Notes under the pieces: model-generated
What the model was told of the DNA's origin: nothing
Seen by the model: the letters and a program-made list of their open reading frames with translations, nothing else
Databases searched by the model: none
In this document: positions 22,671 through 33,373 of the stretch, piece by piece
Position numbering within the stretch: position 1 is the first letter of the stretch
How the letters are laid out: each line of letters opens with the position of its first letter
Assembly (NCBI GenBank): GCA_023525715.1
Contig: CM042012.1
Coordinates: forward strand, 122,462,705-122,526,704
DNA length: 64,000 bases
From: Cichorium intybus
Taxonomy: Eukaryota; Streptophyta; Magnoliopsida; Asterales; Asteraceae
Reading direction: 5' to 3'
Made by a program: the position numbers and the translations under genes

Positions 22671-25600
22671 GAATTAACAAAGTCATAAGTTTACATAGAG
22701 ATGTAAAAGAGATTGAGATTAGGAGTAACGGACACATCAGTCGCTGTGTATTGCTCGAATCTTCAAATAGAACACAATTGTTTGTACTTCACAATATTTG
22801 TCATTCTGTATGACGAATATGGCTTAGCTTATCAGAATAAGCGATTGGATTGAAACCTTGAATAGTTCAAGGACTTCAAAGGAAGTACAAGATCCACAGA
22901 ACCTGAGTGACAATATAAGCTGGGAAAATGTTTCATAGTTTATTTTCTTCCGAGAACATTAATAGTTATAATGTGTCTTAGGGAAGATGATGGAGCATTG
23001 GTCGAAACAGTTCGATCCTCGATGTATGAGGTACATTGCCAATCAGTTTCCAGTAAATTGAATACTATACCAGTCAGACCATATAAACCATATTCCAACC
23101 ACATCGTTCGATTAAGTAGGTTTTGCATACACTTTCTGAAATGTAACGCTGGGATTGTCCCACTTATACATTAAAAGTCCAGGGTCTTGTAGTGTTCGTC
23201 CGAACCTCATGACTAGCTTGAACCTAATCAGAAATGTCGTTTCACTGGCTATCCCGTTGTACCTGGAAAAGAAAGAGTTCTTTTAGAAAGAACTCATGTT
23301 CTAAGGAAACAATGGGAGTTGGGACAGTCCTGAATGAGTTCAGGATTAGCCAAGTGAAACAACCTTTAGTCATCATTAGGCTTAGAGCAGAAATCAGATT
23401 TTTGTTTTAAATATTGACATAATCTTCTCTTGACCAGTAGTACTGATCACCATCATAAGTTGTTATGATCGGGATGACATACCGATTGGTGGTAAAACAC
23501 CATAATTGGTACGGATTAGCAATCCGACTACTAGGAAGCATTGGTGAGCCCGGTTGCTGCCAATTAAGAGAACCTTAGAACGAGATACAGTCTATGTGAC
23601 AGTTTGATTGATTCTACACATGGTCTTAAAACCAATGGGAGTAATCATCAAAGGAAACCAACATGGACAGAAACGTACCTTCAGAACATCTGGTTGAGTG
23701 AGACGATACTCAGAGTCAAGTAATTGACTCCAAGAGAAGCACTCTCAATAGAAGATGAAATCCGAAAGGATACTGCATGATGTAAGTCGCTAGTGGAGCG
23801 CATGTGGATCACCGGCACACTAATAGGGACTCACAAAGAGTATGCCAGTATAAAGGTACGTGGACCCAAGATTACACCATGGGCATCTCGCAAGAAAGGA
23901 TATTCAGATTCTCAAAATATGCCAAAGGATTGGATTTTGAGAAAGGGCTAAAAGATATCCATTAAAATGTCATAAAGGTTTGGATTCTCAAAATGTGCCA
24001 TAAGCTCTAGATTTTGTGAATAGTCCATAACCGTGTCAAAGCCAGTGGGAGTATTGCTGTTATCTATCTCAATATGTGTGTTACATACTGTTTCTAGGAA
24101 ACGTCTATTTTCATTACAAAGTGTAATGACTTGGTGTTAAGAGACAGATCGCTATTAGAGACTTAATAAAGATACGGCATACTCAGGTGGTTATAAACGT
24201 CTATGAGATAGATCGAAACTCTACCAAGACGATCTTGATGAGACTCAAGATGCATAGCTTAGGAAAGGAGTTTCCTATGATTGAAAAGTGTAATGATTTG
24301 GCATGAGAGATATAAAGAAGATGCAGCATACTCACATAATCCATAGACATCTATCAGATAGATGTTGTCATCAGTATTGACCTAGCCACAGTAAACATGA
24401 ACCGAGATGCATGAGAAGTGTCATGAACATGTCCTGATGACTTAATGCTTAGAGCATAGTGAGTCAGATTCAGGATATGACCTAGCTGGGAATACTTAAT
24501 GGATTCTGTACATACGTAAGAAATCATTGGAAAATGATTAAGGTGAATGTTAATAGTAATTTGAAAAGAGTTTCAAATAGTAAAAGGACTTAATGGTTAA
24601 ATAGTTTCGTTGGCATTCCGATGGAGCGCGTGTGGGTCACCGGCACATCGTAACATCTCGAAATAGTCTTAGGGTGCAGGCATGTAGACTAAAGATCCCG
24701 AGAACCATGGAAAGTCACAGTACACAGAATGGAGATGTAAGTTAGAATGACAGTATATGACCAAATCGAGACATCATCGGTATAATGTTCGATTAGACAA
24801 AGTGTATCAATGTATGACATTTGGATACATAGAAAGAGTGAAATGTCATATAGACATAGATACATAACATGAATTAAAAGTTTAAAAGAAATCTAGAAAC
24901 CGATAATAGTTTTATGAAGAATCCGACTTGGTGATCACCTCGTGGAGACTTGGTGATAAGCAAGTGTAACTACCAGTCATATTTTAGTTTCATCTTTGCA
25001 TGTTTCACTTCCTGAATAATTTGATTATTCAAAGGTCCACAGTCGCTCATACTTTTAGGAAGTAAGTATGAACAAAGACTGTCGTGAATTGGTTTGTAGA
25101 TTGTCTAGGGAGTTAGACATTGCAGTAAGACTGCTACAACGTTCACGAGTACTTAGAAATAGAGATTTGAGTATTGGATAAACCCGCGCTCAATAGATTG
25201 CTTCATGGATTATATCACGAGCAATGTTGAGACGATAACATCTTATGGTCTTAAAGCAGAGACATATGAGTTGAAATTTGCAAGTCGGTTGTGCATTGAT
25301 AATGTGTAAACGCATCGGTAACTCGATGTTATAAAACGTATTGTTGTGTGCTATTTTGATAAGTAAAAGACACAAGCATATGAGTCGAAGCTTATTCGTT
25401 CCTTGACCCTGATAGGGAAACAGATATCTGTAGGCCTCTCGATGATTTTGAAGTTGACTAAAGTGCTGGCCAGCCTGGACTAAATTGATGTGTTCAATTA
25501 GAAGTCCGAAAGTCATAAGCAGAATTGGAAATCGGGAAACAGAGTATCGGACAGAGATTGATCTCAATCCATGTCTCGTGTCTGAAAATATCTTGTTGGA

Positions 25601-25731
25601 CGAAGGATCATATGATCACTTATCTTTGGACAGAACTGACTAGGTCAGAGTTCAGGACCATTTCTGGGAAACTGATATTAATCAGAAGGTAAACAGACAA
25701 TTAAATTCATAGACTTATCCAAGTGGGAGAC
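22671..25731 (+). other. Non-coding interior of copia A
   Basis: About 3 kb with stops in every frame where a copia element should encode integrase, RT and RNase H. Two more copies of the GGAGCG...ACCGGCACA motif occur at 23795 and 24623. From about 24970 to the 3' LTR the sequence is shared with copia B (41690-42390), including CTGTCGTGAATTGGTT and GATTGCTTCATGGATTATA, so this is the family's conserved 3' untranslated region. The polypurine tract AAGTGGGAGAC lies at 25721-25731. Confidence 0.7.
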
Positions 25732-26495
25732 TGTTGGATTAGGTGTCTAAGCCATGACTTGTAATTGTACTTATCTTGTTAATTGAAGCAAAGTCCATTT
25801 GGGTTGCCCTCATAGCTGGAGGTTAGGATAGAGTTCAGTAGAGTAAAAGGTTGATTTATTAATTGTTTAATAAATCAATAGAATTAATTAAATGGTTTAT
25901 TAATATATTTAAGTGTTAATATATTAATTAGAAACTATAATAATTAATTAAGATTTAATCTAGAATTAATTTGATTTAATTTAGTGATTAAATTAATTAA
26001 TTAAAAGTGCAGGGACTGGTTCTGTAATTATTCAATAGTTGAATATTGACTAGCCAGTGTACAAGGGTGGAAAGTGGCGAGTTTATGGTGTGGGCATCAT
26101 AAATCTCGAAACCCTAATTAGGGTTTAGAGAAAGCCTTGCCCAATTGGTAAAAGGCTTACCAAAGATAGGCTCTAGGGTTTCAAGCTGTACCACCTGAGA
26201 TCTATAAATAAGGATCCCCTAGGAACCCTAATCCTGCGCCATTCTCACCAAGATTACTCTGCTGGATTCTCTTCTCCATTGCTTGGGTGTGACACCATCT
26301 AAGGCAGGACATTTGTGCTGCTGGCTTCAAGGATCATAAGATCAAAAGGTTGGTTTTCTCAGTTTTGATCTTTAGATATAATTGTTTCCTTTAGGCTTTA
26401 GTTTATTATCTTCATAGAAGAAAACATATATCTTTCTAGGGTTGCATGTGAATCATAAGAGATTATTTGTTCATTGTTTGCGAGAAAACCCTTCA
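25732..26495 (+). repeat. 3' LTR of copia A
   Basis: 764 bp from TGTTGG to CTTCA, matching the split 5' LTR with about 11 differences counted by eye. Confidence 0.92.
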
Positions 26496-26500
26496 AGAAT

Positions 26501-27196
26501 GACAATTTATCATTCTGGAAACAATTGCTTCCAAAATCAATAAACTTGCATCACATATACTATAACTTTGGTATGAATTTTTGCAGGAACTAAATCACAA
26601 TGAATAGTTCACAGTCCATGCAAGTAATCTAGAGCTTCAAAACATTGCTTTGTTATTACTTAATCATTTGACCTTTTCAAATTGACTTATTATTTTCAAA
26701 AAAAGATTACAATTATCATAATTCATTGATAATGAAATAACATGTAGCCTGGTCATTGTAAAATAAGGCCTTGACCAGAAACTGGGATTCATTTTTTAAC
26801 CAAATAAGCACAAGTCTTGCATTTTTGTAGATCCGTTCTCGATTCCACATATGTTAGATAAGATATGTTGATTACTTTCCTGGTGGTTCATGATAATTTC
26901 AATGGATACATTTACATCTAAGCCACTCTAACGCCAAATCAACATGAAATTTTACAACAATTTACAAATACGGATATGCAGTTTACATGTTGAATACGAA
27001 AACCGCTAACAACCACATTTAAAGAAACCAAATTCGACATGAAAAACATAATCAATTCAAAGTCAGGTTTTTAAAACTTCAATACGATGCATAAGATAGT
27101 AATGCAATTCTTTTATACATAAGAATATATGTGCTACAATAATCATATAATGAAAGCACCTTATCAAAAGGTATGAAATTAAAAATAACAAAGATA
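26501..27196. other. Intergenic DNA
   Basis: AT-rich. No gene, tandem repeat or recognisable element end was seen. Confidence 0.5.
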
Positions 27197-27204
27197 TAAA
27201 ATTG

Positions 27205-27925
27205 TAGAATGTGCATGGGTCGGTTTAGGTCGGTTTTGGGGTAAAAACCGAACCCAAACCGATGAATTCGGTTTTTCGGTTCTAGAACCCGTCGGGGCGA
27301 TTTTTAAGTGGGTTCGGTTTCGGTTTCTAAAGTCGATTTTGGGTCGGTTCGGGTTTCAACCCATGGATTCGTGGGTTTTGGGTTGGAACCCAATTTCCAA
27401 CAATTATAAAAATAATAAACACATTCTACCAATTATTTTTAGTCATCATTTACATGGAATAACAATTTGATACATTTTTATACACTTAACTCTATAATAA
27501 ATAATGTACTGATGTAACATTTGACGTATTCAAGTGCATATTCTAGCGGTTATTAGAAACTCGATAAAAGATATGAAAAAATAAATGAAAACACGTCAAT
27601 CTACATTACCGATGCATGTTACAAGTGCCATTAACTTGACGTAATCAATACCCTAACATACTACAATATATATCAAATATTAATAATATATTAAATGTTT
27701 TTGGGTTTGGGTCGGTTTTGGGTTGGTTTTAGGGATTGGGTCGGTTTTTGGGTTGGTTTTAGGGATTAAGTCGGTTTCGGCTTTAGTGGTCGGTTTTGGG
27801 GGGTGAAACCGAACCCACACCGAAACTTTTGGTTTTTAAAATTCCAAACCCAAACCGTCGGTTTTTGTTTTGGTTTCAGTTTTTGTCGGTTTTTCGGTTT
27901 CCGGGTTCGATTTTGCTCACCCCTA
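27205..27925. mobile_element. hAT-type non-autonomous element rich in CGGTTT words
   Basis: The left end TAGAATGTGCATGGG pairs with the reverse-complemented right end TAGGGGTGAGCAAAA. The flanks TAAAATTG (27197-27204) and TAAAAATG (27926-27933) match at 7 of 8 bases, fitting an 8-bp hAT duplication. Subterminal regions consist of repeated GGTCGGTTTTGGG on one side and CCGAACCCAAACCG on the other, typical of transposase binding clusters. The 721-bp interior does not code for a protein. Confidence 0.6.
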
Positions 27926-28254
27926 TAAAAATGTCAATGCTTTAAATAAAAATGTCTACCCAAGAAAATACAAATTCGATAAAAGTACAACATCCAGACC
28001 TCCAAAACCAATCTCTAATTTTAATCATGCAATAGAAATATGACAAATTTGTTGTCCAAAAATTACAATATTCAAATATGCAATAGGAAGAAAATTAAAA
28101 GAAATATGTTCAAATATATGCACAAAAGTTTGCTTTTTCACCAAAAAGTAGTTTTCATATGTTTCTGTAATATATAAATGAGATAATGATCTATAAGGGT
28201 AATCAACTTTGTCACATATACACATTTAGTCACTTATATTTTTTTCTGTCCACC

Positions 28255-28373
28255 TTTGATCACTAAACTTATTTTTGTATTTGATTTATCCATGAACTTT
28301 TTAAAATTGTTCACATTTAGTAACATATGTTTTGTTTTTGTCTACAATGATCATTAAGTTATTGGTCATATGT
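28255..28373. repeat. Left arm of a fold-back (MITE-like) repeat
   Basis: ACTTATTTTTGTATTTGATT and the following 100 bases reappear inverted at about 43978-44105 at roughly 80% identity by eye. The two arms were adjacent before the Athila-like element inserted between them. No clear ends were found. Confidence 0.6.
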
Positions 28374-29730
28374 TGTTAAGGGTGTCAATCCCTAACAAAT
28401 ATGATCGGAAATGAATCCGACCAGTCACTGCTCAACTGCACTGGATTAGAGTACAGGGTAAGCAGGGTCGAACCACAAGGACACGGAGTTCAAAGCTTAT
28501 GCCTTTAATGAAACGAAAAAATTAAGGAGGGGGGGTTTGAGTAACAAATAATAATAATAAAATGCAGAAACATGCAAATAGTAAACTTTGAGGAAAATCA
28601 ATAATAGAAAGACCTAGTCCCGAGTCTTCAATGTTCAGTGTAATAAAATGAATCCGGTTGACGTGCTTGAGAATACAATTCCAAGTTGGCTTTTAAAATT
28701 CATAAAATATGATCTTTATGAAAATAACTTGCTAAAATGTTTAGATAAAGGTCCGCTTATTACCTAAACCTAGTTTCATTTTACCCGACCTAAGGTCCGC
28801 TTATAGGCCGAATGCAGAAACCGCATAAGGTGTGCAAGTACCAATCAATGTCCAATTCTTCGCGTCCGCTGGGAAGTGTGTGGACATATGACCAGATTCT
28901 AAACAAGGAATTGGGCGCTTGTTTTTATTACCAAACATCAACTGTGCTCAGCGATTAGGTGCCTTACACAGTCGATTAACAGTGTTTTAAAAAGATCTAA
29001 TTAAGATGGCCAGTCAAAAGTAAATCAAATTCAAAATTCAGATTGAAACAAGAAAATGTTCATTGGAATTATTCAAAAGCATTCATCAAACCGAATGTTT
29101 CAAATTATACACCAAACATATCCAAAATCAGGACTAGAATGCGGTTTCTAGCCAGACATGGCTAAAAATGAATCAAAAATACAAAATTGTAATCGAAAAC
29201 GTCTTACAAATGATAAAAATACGTAACCGAATCTCGAGAGTCGTGATTCGGGCTTCAAAAACCTTCTAAAAACTACTTGGAAGTGTCTCGGGGTCGTGGC
29301 TAAAGCACTGGAATTGAACACCCTTTCTGGCAGGAAAAGACTGCTATTTATAGCCATCTGGAGGAGATAGCGGTGCTATCTTTCGAATTCCCCTGATTCT
29401 CGTTCTCCTGGTCAAACGTAAATCTCGCCTCCTTGATTTCCTCAACTGCCAAGATAGCGCCTCTATCTCAATAAATAGCGCCTCTATCTTAGATAGCGCC
29501 GCTATCTCAATAGATAGCGCCTCTATCTATGCAGTTTCTAGGATTTGTCATTTTTGGTCCTGCTTGTTCCAACTTTGGTCCTTTTTCGCCCATTTTGCTC
29601 CTTTTTGCTTAAAAACCTGCATAATTGATATTTTCCAAGTAAAGTGAGTATTTTAGTCCTTTTTAACTTAATTTATCTATAAAAATACCCTGATATCGTA
29701 TAAAATATGTACGAAATACGCACGATATCA
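28374..29730 (-). repeat. Downstream (3') LTR of element C
   Basis: On the minus strand it runs from TGATATCGTGCG to CACCCTTAACA. Its 29350-29530 portion contains a cluster of GATAGCG-type palindromes. On the minus strand the polypurine tract AAGTGTGGGGTATTC (29731-29745) immediately precedes it. Confidence 0.9.
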
Positions 29731-31639
29731 GAATACCCCACACTTGGACTTTGCTTGTCCCCAAGCAAAATAGAGTTTTTCGGCCCTTCAAAACAATTGC
29801 TTTAACAATTCCCGCACCAATTACCAACATCCAAAATAATAAACACAAAAAGATTTTTAAATCATACCAGAATCATCAGCATATATGTGTGTTTATCCTT
29901 TTTAACTGCTTAAATTCCCTTTTGAACTTTATTCCTGTAAGCAATAAATCCCTAGTGTGCCCACTACTCATTTTTGCATCCCCTAGAAATATACCCTTCA
30001 AAAACCGCCTAGGCTCAAGACTTATTCTAAGTTCCCAAGGTCACTTTTCTGCACTCACACAATTAAATGATATTTTATTTTATTCCAATTGCTATTAAGT
30101 ATTAGTTTCTTTTTAATTTCGATAGCGTTGAATTCTTTATGTGAAATATCACCTAAGCTGCACCAATTATTACCAATTTGTTTATTATTTGCACCTTCGG
30201 GACTCACGACTTTCCATGGAACTCTTGATTACAAATTTTCGACCCTAGATTGTATGGGGTCTACTTATTCAAATTCCAAGGGCCGTTAAGGAAATCCCAT
30301 GACTTTCTATGGCACCCGTGTAACGAACTTTCGACAACATTATCCCAAACCAGATGGTCTTAGGTAATGAGGTGAGGAAAACCACCCTTTTCATGTCTAC
30401 CGGTTCGAGTACCATAGGCTACAGATTGGATTTTCCCTCCTGAGTCTCGATCTTATGGTGACTTTTCATCCTTATTATATCGAGATTTTCTCGATTTTTG
30501 CTCTTATTTATTCGAGGCTTTTTCTTTCCTCAGTTTGGCAACAGCATAGGATCTGTACTTTTGTAACAAATAGAACCTAACTCAATCTGTTTTGACTAGG
30601 GCTTAGCTATGTTTACTACTAAAATGACACCCTTTGAAAGATATCATGTGCTAAAAAGTTTTTAGAGGGGTCTATTTCATCAACAATGCAAAACCATGTT
30701 GTAGGGACACACTAATTATCTACCAACTTACAAGTCAAAAATTCAATTAGAAAAATAAACAGCCACATATAATACCTATGAAAGCTGAATATAACTCAAA
30801 TTTCTATTTCTATCCATTATTCCAGATGTATTTATATTTATGTGTTCAATTTCGGGAAGTTATTAAGGCAAAAATTTTAAAATTTGGCCAAATAAACCTA
30901 AAATGCTTAAGTGTAACGCCTCACCCTACACTTAAATTATACAATGTCCCCCATTGTATATTTATTGCATTAAATTAAAGATGGAGAAAAAGGAACAAAC
31001 TCCCCTGGGTGAGTTGCAGCTTTCACTTGTATGGGACAAGCTTTTTCGGTTTTGTGTTGAGCAATTCGTGCTTGAAACAGCTTTTTATCACAACCAAGAG
31101 ATAAAAATAATAGTGGGGATAACCCCACACTTATTACGAGCAAAGTCTCGTTGGAAGAATATTTTCGCTGAATTCAAAGCTTATTTAGTTGGATTCATCG
31201 TTGCTTCTCAATTGCACCTGTCCAAGCATTTTTAAAAAAAAAAGAGGAAAATAACAAAGAATAGAAAATAAAATGAAAATAAAAAAATAAAAAAGAAATA
31301 AAAAAGAAATAATCATTAGAAAAATAAAAATAAACCAAACCAAAACAAAAGTAAATTGTTCATAAAAATCCCAAAACCAAACAATCATCATCAAATAACA
31401 ATCTCCCTGCTCAGATGTTGCTATCGACATCTTCGGGCTCCCTATTGGGAGGGGGTCGACGCGGTTGCACGTTCCATCATCTGCTCCATACACTCGCCCA
31501 TCCAGTACATGTATTCTCTCTGGTCTTCTATCAACTTTCTCAATCCGCCAACTTCAGCTCTCAGCTCTTGTACCTCTGATGATATAATAGCTGGCGGTGG
31601 CACCTCTTCATCTTATGGATCTGAATCTGGATCTGACGC
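29731..31639 (-). other. Non-coding 3' region of element C
   Basis: Between the envelope-like ORF and the LTR there are no genes. A TACAATG...CATTGTA hairpin with a CCCC-type loop lies at about 30942-30960. Long untranslated 3' regions are normal in Athila-like elements. Confidence 0.6.
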
Positions 31640-32746
31640 TTAAACCCATCCAACCTGTGGAATGTGCGGTTCAACCAAAACCGCTTTCCCGTATTCTAAC
31701 TTCAGGACCCCCATCGTGACCAGATTATCCTGTTGTAGTAGGACAACAGGAACACGCTCGAATTGTTCCAAAACCTCTTCGCTTCCTAAACCATAAGACC
31801 GCGCCAATCGAGTGATATAATGACCTCCGTAAATGGGGCTATCTGGCTCTTCGCAATTTGCAATGCGATGCAGATAAGCGAAAATCATATAGGGGAGGTA
31901 GCATGTTCATTTCCTTGCGATCATAATCCACATGAAATAGAGGTCGGCTTCCAAGATGCATGTCACCTCACTCCGTGGGGCGAAGGTGGTAACTACGAGT
32001 CGATGCAACATCCGATGTGCTGGCAATCGAATGTTCCCCTCAAATCGGTCAAATCGATTATAGTAGCTGTCGCCTATGGTAGGCCAGAAGGTGGTGGCAT
32101 TGAACTCGGGCGGGAATTTGCGGCAGCACTGGCTAATAAAGTTAGGATATTCGTGACTTCTAGCCACTTGAGGCGTGTAAAGCTCGATTCTTTCCGAAAA
32201 CTCCATAAGGCTACATTCCCTTTCAATTCCATCAAGCCGAAATGAGATGATATCAGGCGTCCCTACTTCTCGGAGTTTGTCAACATTTAAGGTGGAGAGG
32301 AATTCCAGAACGAGCTCTGTGTATGTTGGCTCGTTTATGTGGAATATCTTCCACCATGCTGTGTCTAAAAATCTGACAAACTCCCCTTCATTCCACTCCT
32401 GTCGGGAAAGAGGCTCTAGTTGCTTGTCGAGACCAGTCTCAATAGCAAGTTCCCAGTCAAGAACATGGGAAGGCATGATTTCCCGCCCTCTCAGATTTCG
32501 AAGCTTTCTTAAAAACTCCTTCTTTATAGCAATTGAGGCGGGTGGCGGTGGGGCGGGAGATGTTATTGAAATGTTCGGGATAACCCTCTTCCTTGGGGTG
32601 CAAATAATTTTCACCATCTGCACAAAAAACTGGAAAAAATCAGAAAATGGGGCTGTCTGGTAGATAGCGGCGTTATTGGCTTGAGATAGCGGCGCTATTT
32701 CTAATGTCACGAATTTTTGCCCAAAAATCTGATTTTTATGATCCAA
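31640..32746 (-). pseudogene. Athila-type ORF in the envelope-like position, one in-frame stop
   Basis: Two minus-strand open frames, 32746-31907 and 31888-31640, are in the same phase and separated only by a TGA at 31909-31907. Together they give about 368 residues. Recognisable pieces are REIMPSHVLDWELAIETGL, NEPTYTELVLEFLSTLNV and PYMIFAYLHRIA, all typical of the conserved plant protein encoded 3' of pol in Athila elements (compare the ATHILA ORF-1 Pfam family). Its function is unknown; it is called envelope-like from position only and no fusion peptide or clear transmembrane segment is obvious. The proline-rich stretch SPAPPPPAS lies near residue 65. The TGA could be a recent mutation, since the downstream part retains sense. 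Confidence 0.7.
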
Positions 32747-33373
32747 AGCATTTGCATTAACTAAATAAACGTTCCATATCCTCTAGAAATCAAACATATT
32801 CATAAATCAAGGCTCAAAATCATCTAAACATGTGTTTGATTGAAAAAGGAACTCATAGAACGTATCTATTAAAGAGCAAAGATGCAAAAACGCTAAAAAG
32901 AGAATCGGGAATCGAGAAACATACCTTTAAATCTTAGATTTTTAGTGGAAAAAGCCTCTTGTTGCTGATTTTCGGAGTTCATGAGGTGTATTAGGTCAAA
33001 TTTTTTTATTAGACTTAATATATAGGCTCAACAAAGTGAAAAAGATAAAATCTAACCGAAAATCCTGTTACAACGAAGATAGCGGCGCTATCTACTTGGC
33101 ACACCTGATCTTCGCGAGTTGGTTGGAATCAGCGACGAGATTGAGACCTGGAGAAATAGCGGCGCTATCTTTGATTTTTCCACCATTTTTCGTTTTTTGT
33201 TCCTCTTTTGTCCCACACGTGATGCTTGGGTCCGGGGTTTTCCTAAAATAAATTAAAAACAAATAAAAATAACCAAAAACAATCAAAAATAACTTACAAA
33301 TGCCCGGAATGCCTCCCGGTTAGCACCTCTGTTTAGTGTCGTCGGCACGACCTTGCCCGGTTCAGATGTTTCA
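32747..33373 (-). other. Spacer between pol and the envelope-like ORF of element C
   Basis: Non-coding. It carries further copies of the palindrome, a perfect GATAGCGGCGCTATC at 33078-33092 and a near copy at 33155-33170. Confidence 0.6.

Larger units (their letters stand above)
10445..26495 (+). mobile_element. Copia LTR retrotransposon A, pol-less, split by a nested chromovirus
   Basis: The outer ends are flanked by perfect AGAAT duplications (10440-10444 and 26496-26500). The 5' LTR is 10445-10454 plus 19103-19856, and the 3' LTR is 25732-26495. Both total 764 bp once the nested element is removed. The first LTR dinucleotide is TT instead of TG in the 5' copy. A PBS for initiator tRNA-Met follows the 5' LTR. 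The internal region contains a broken gag but no protease, integrase, reverse transcriptase or RNase H, making it a large non-autonomous (LARD-like) element. About 11 LTR differences were counted by eye (1.4%). Confidence 0.88.

Noticed and set aside
22459..22737. 92-residue minus-strand frame in copia A
   Set aside because: It runs over the degenerate tandem units and shows repeat-derived peptides only.
32661..33170. Palindromes as restriction-type or phage sites
   Set aside because: They are confined to the LTRs and 3' region of a plant retrotransposon; a bacterial explanation is not sensible.
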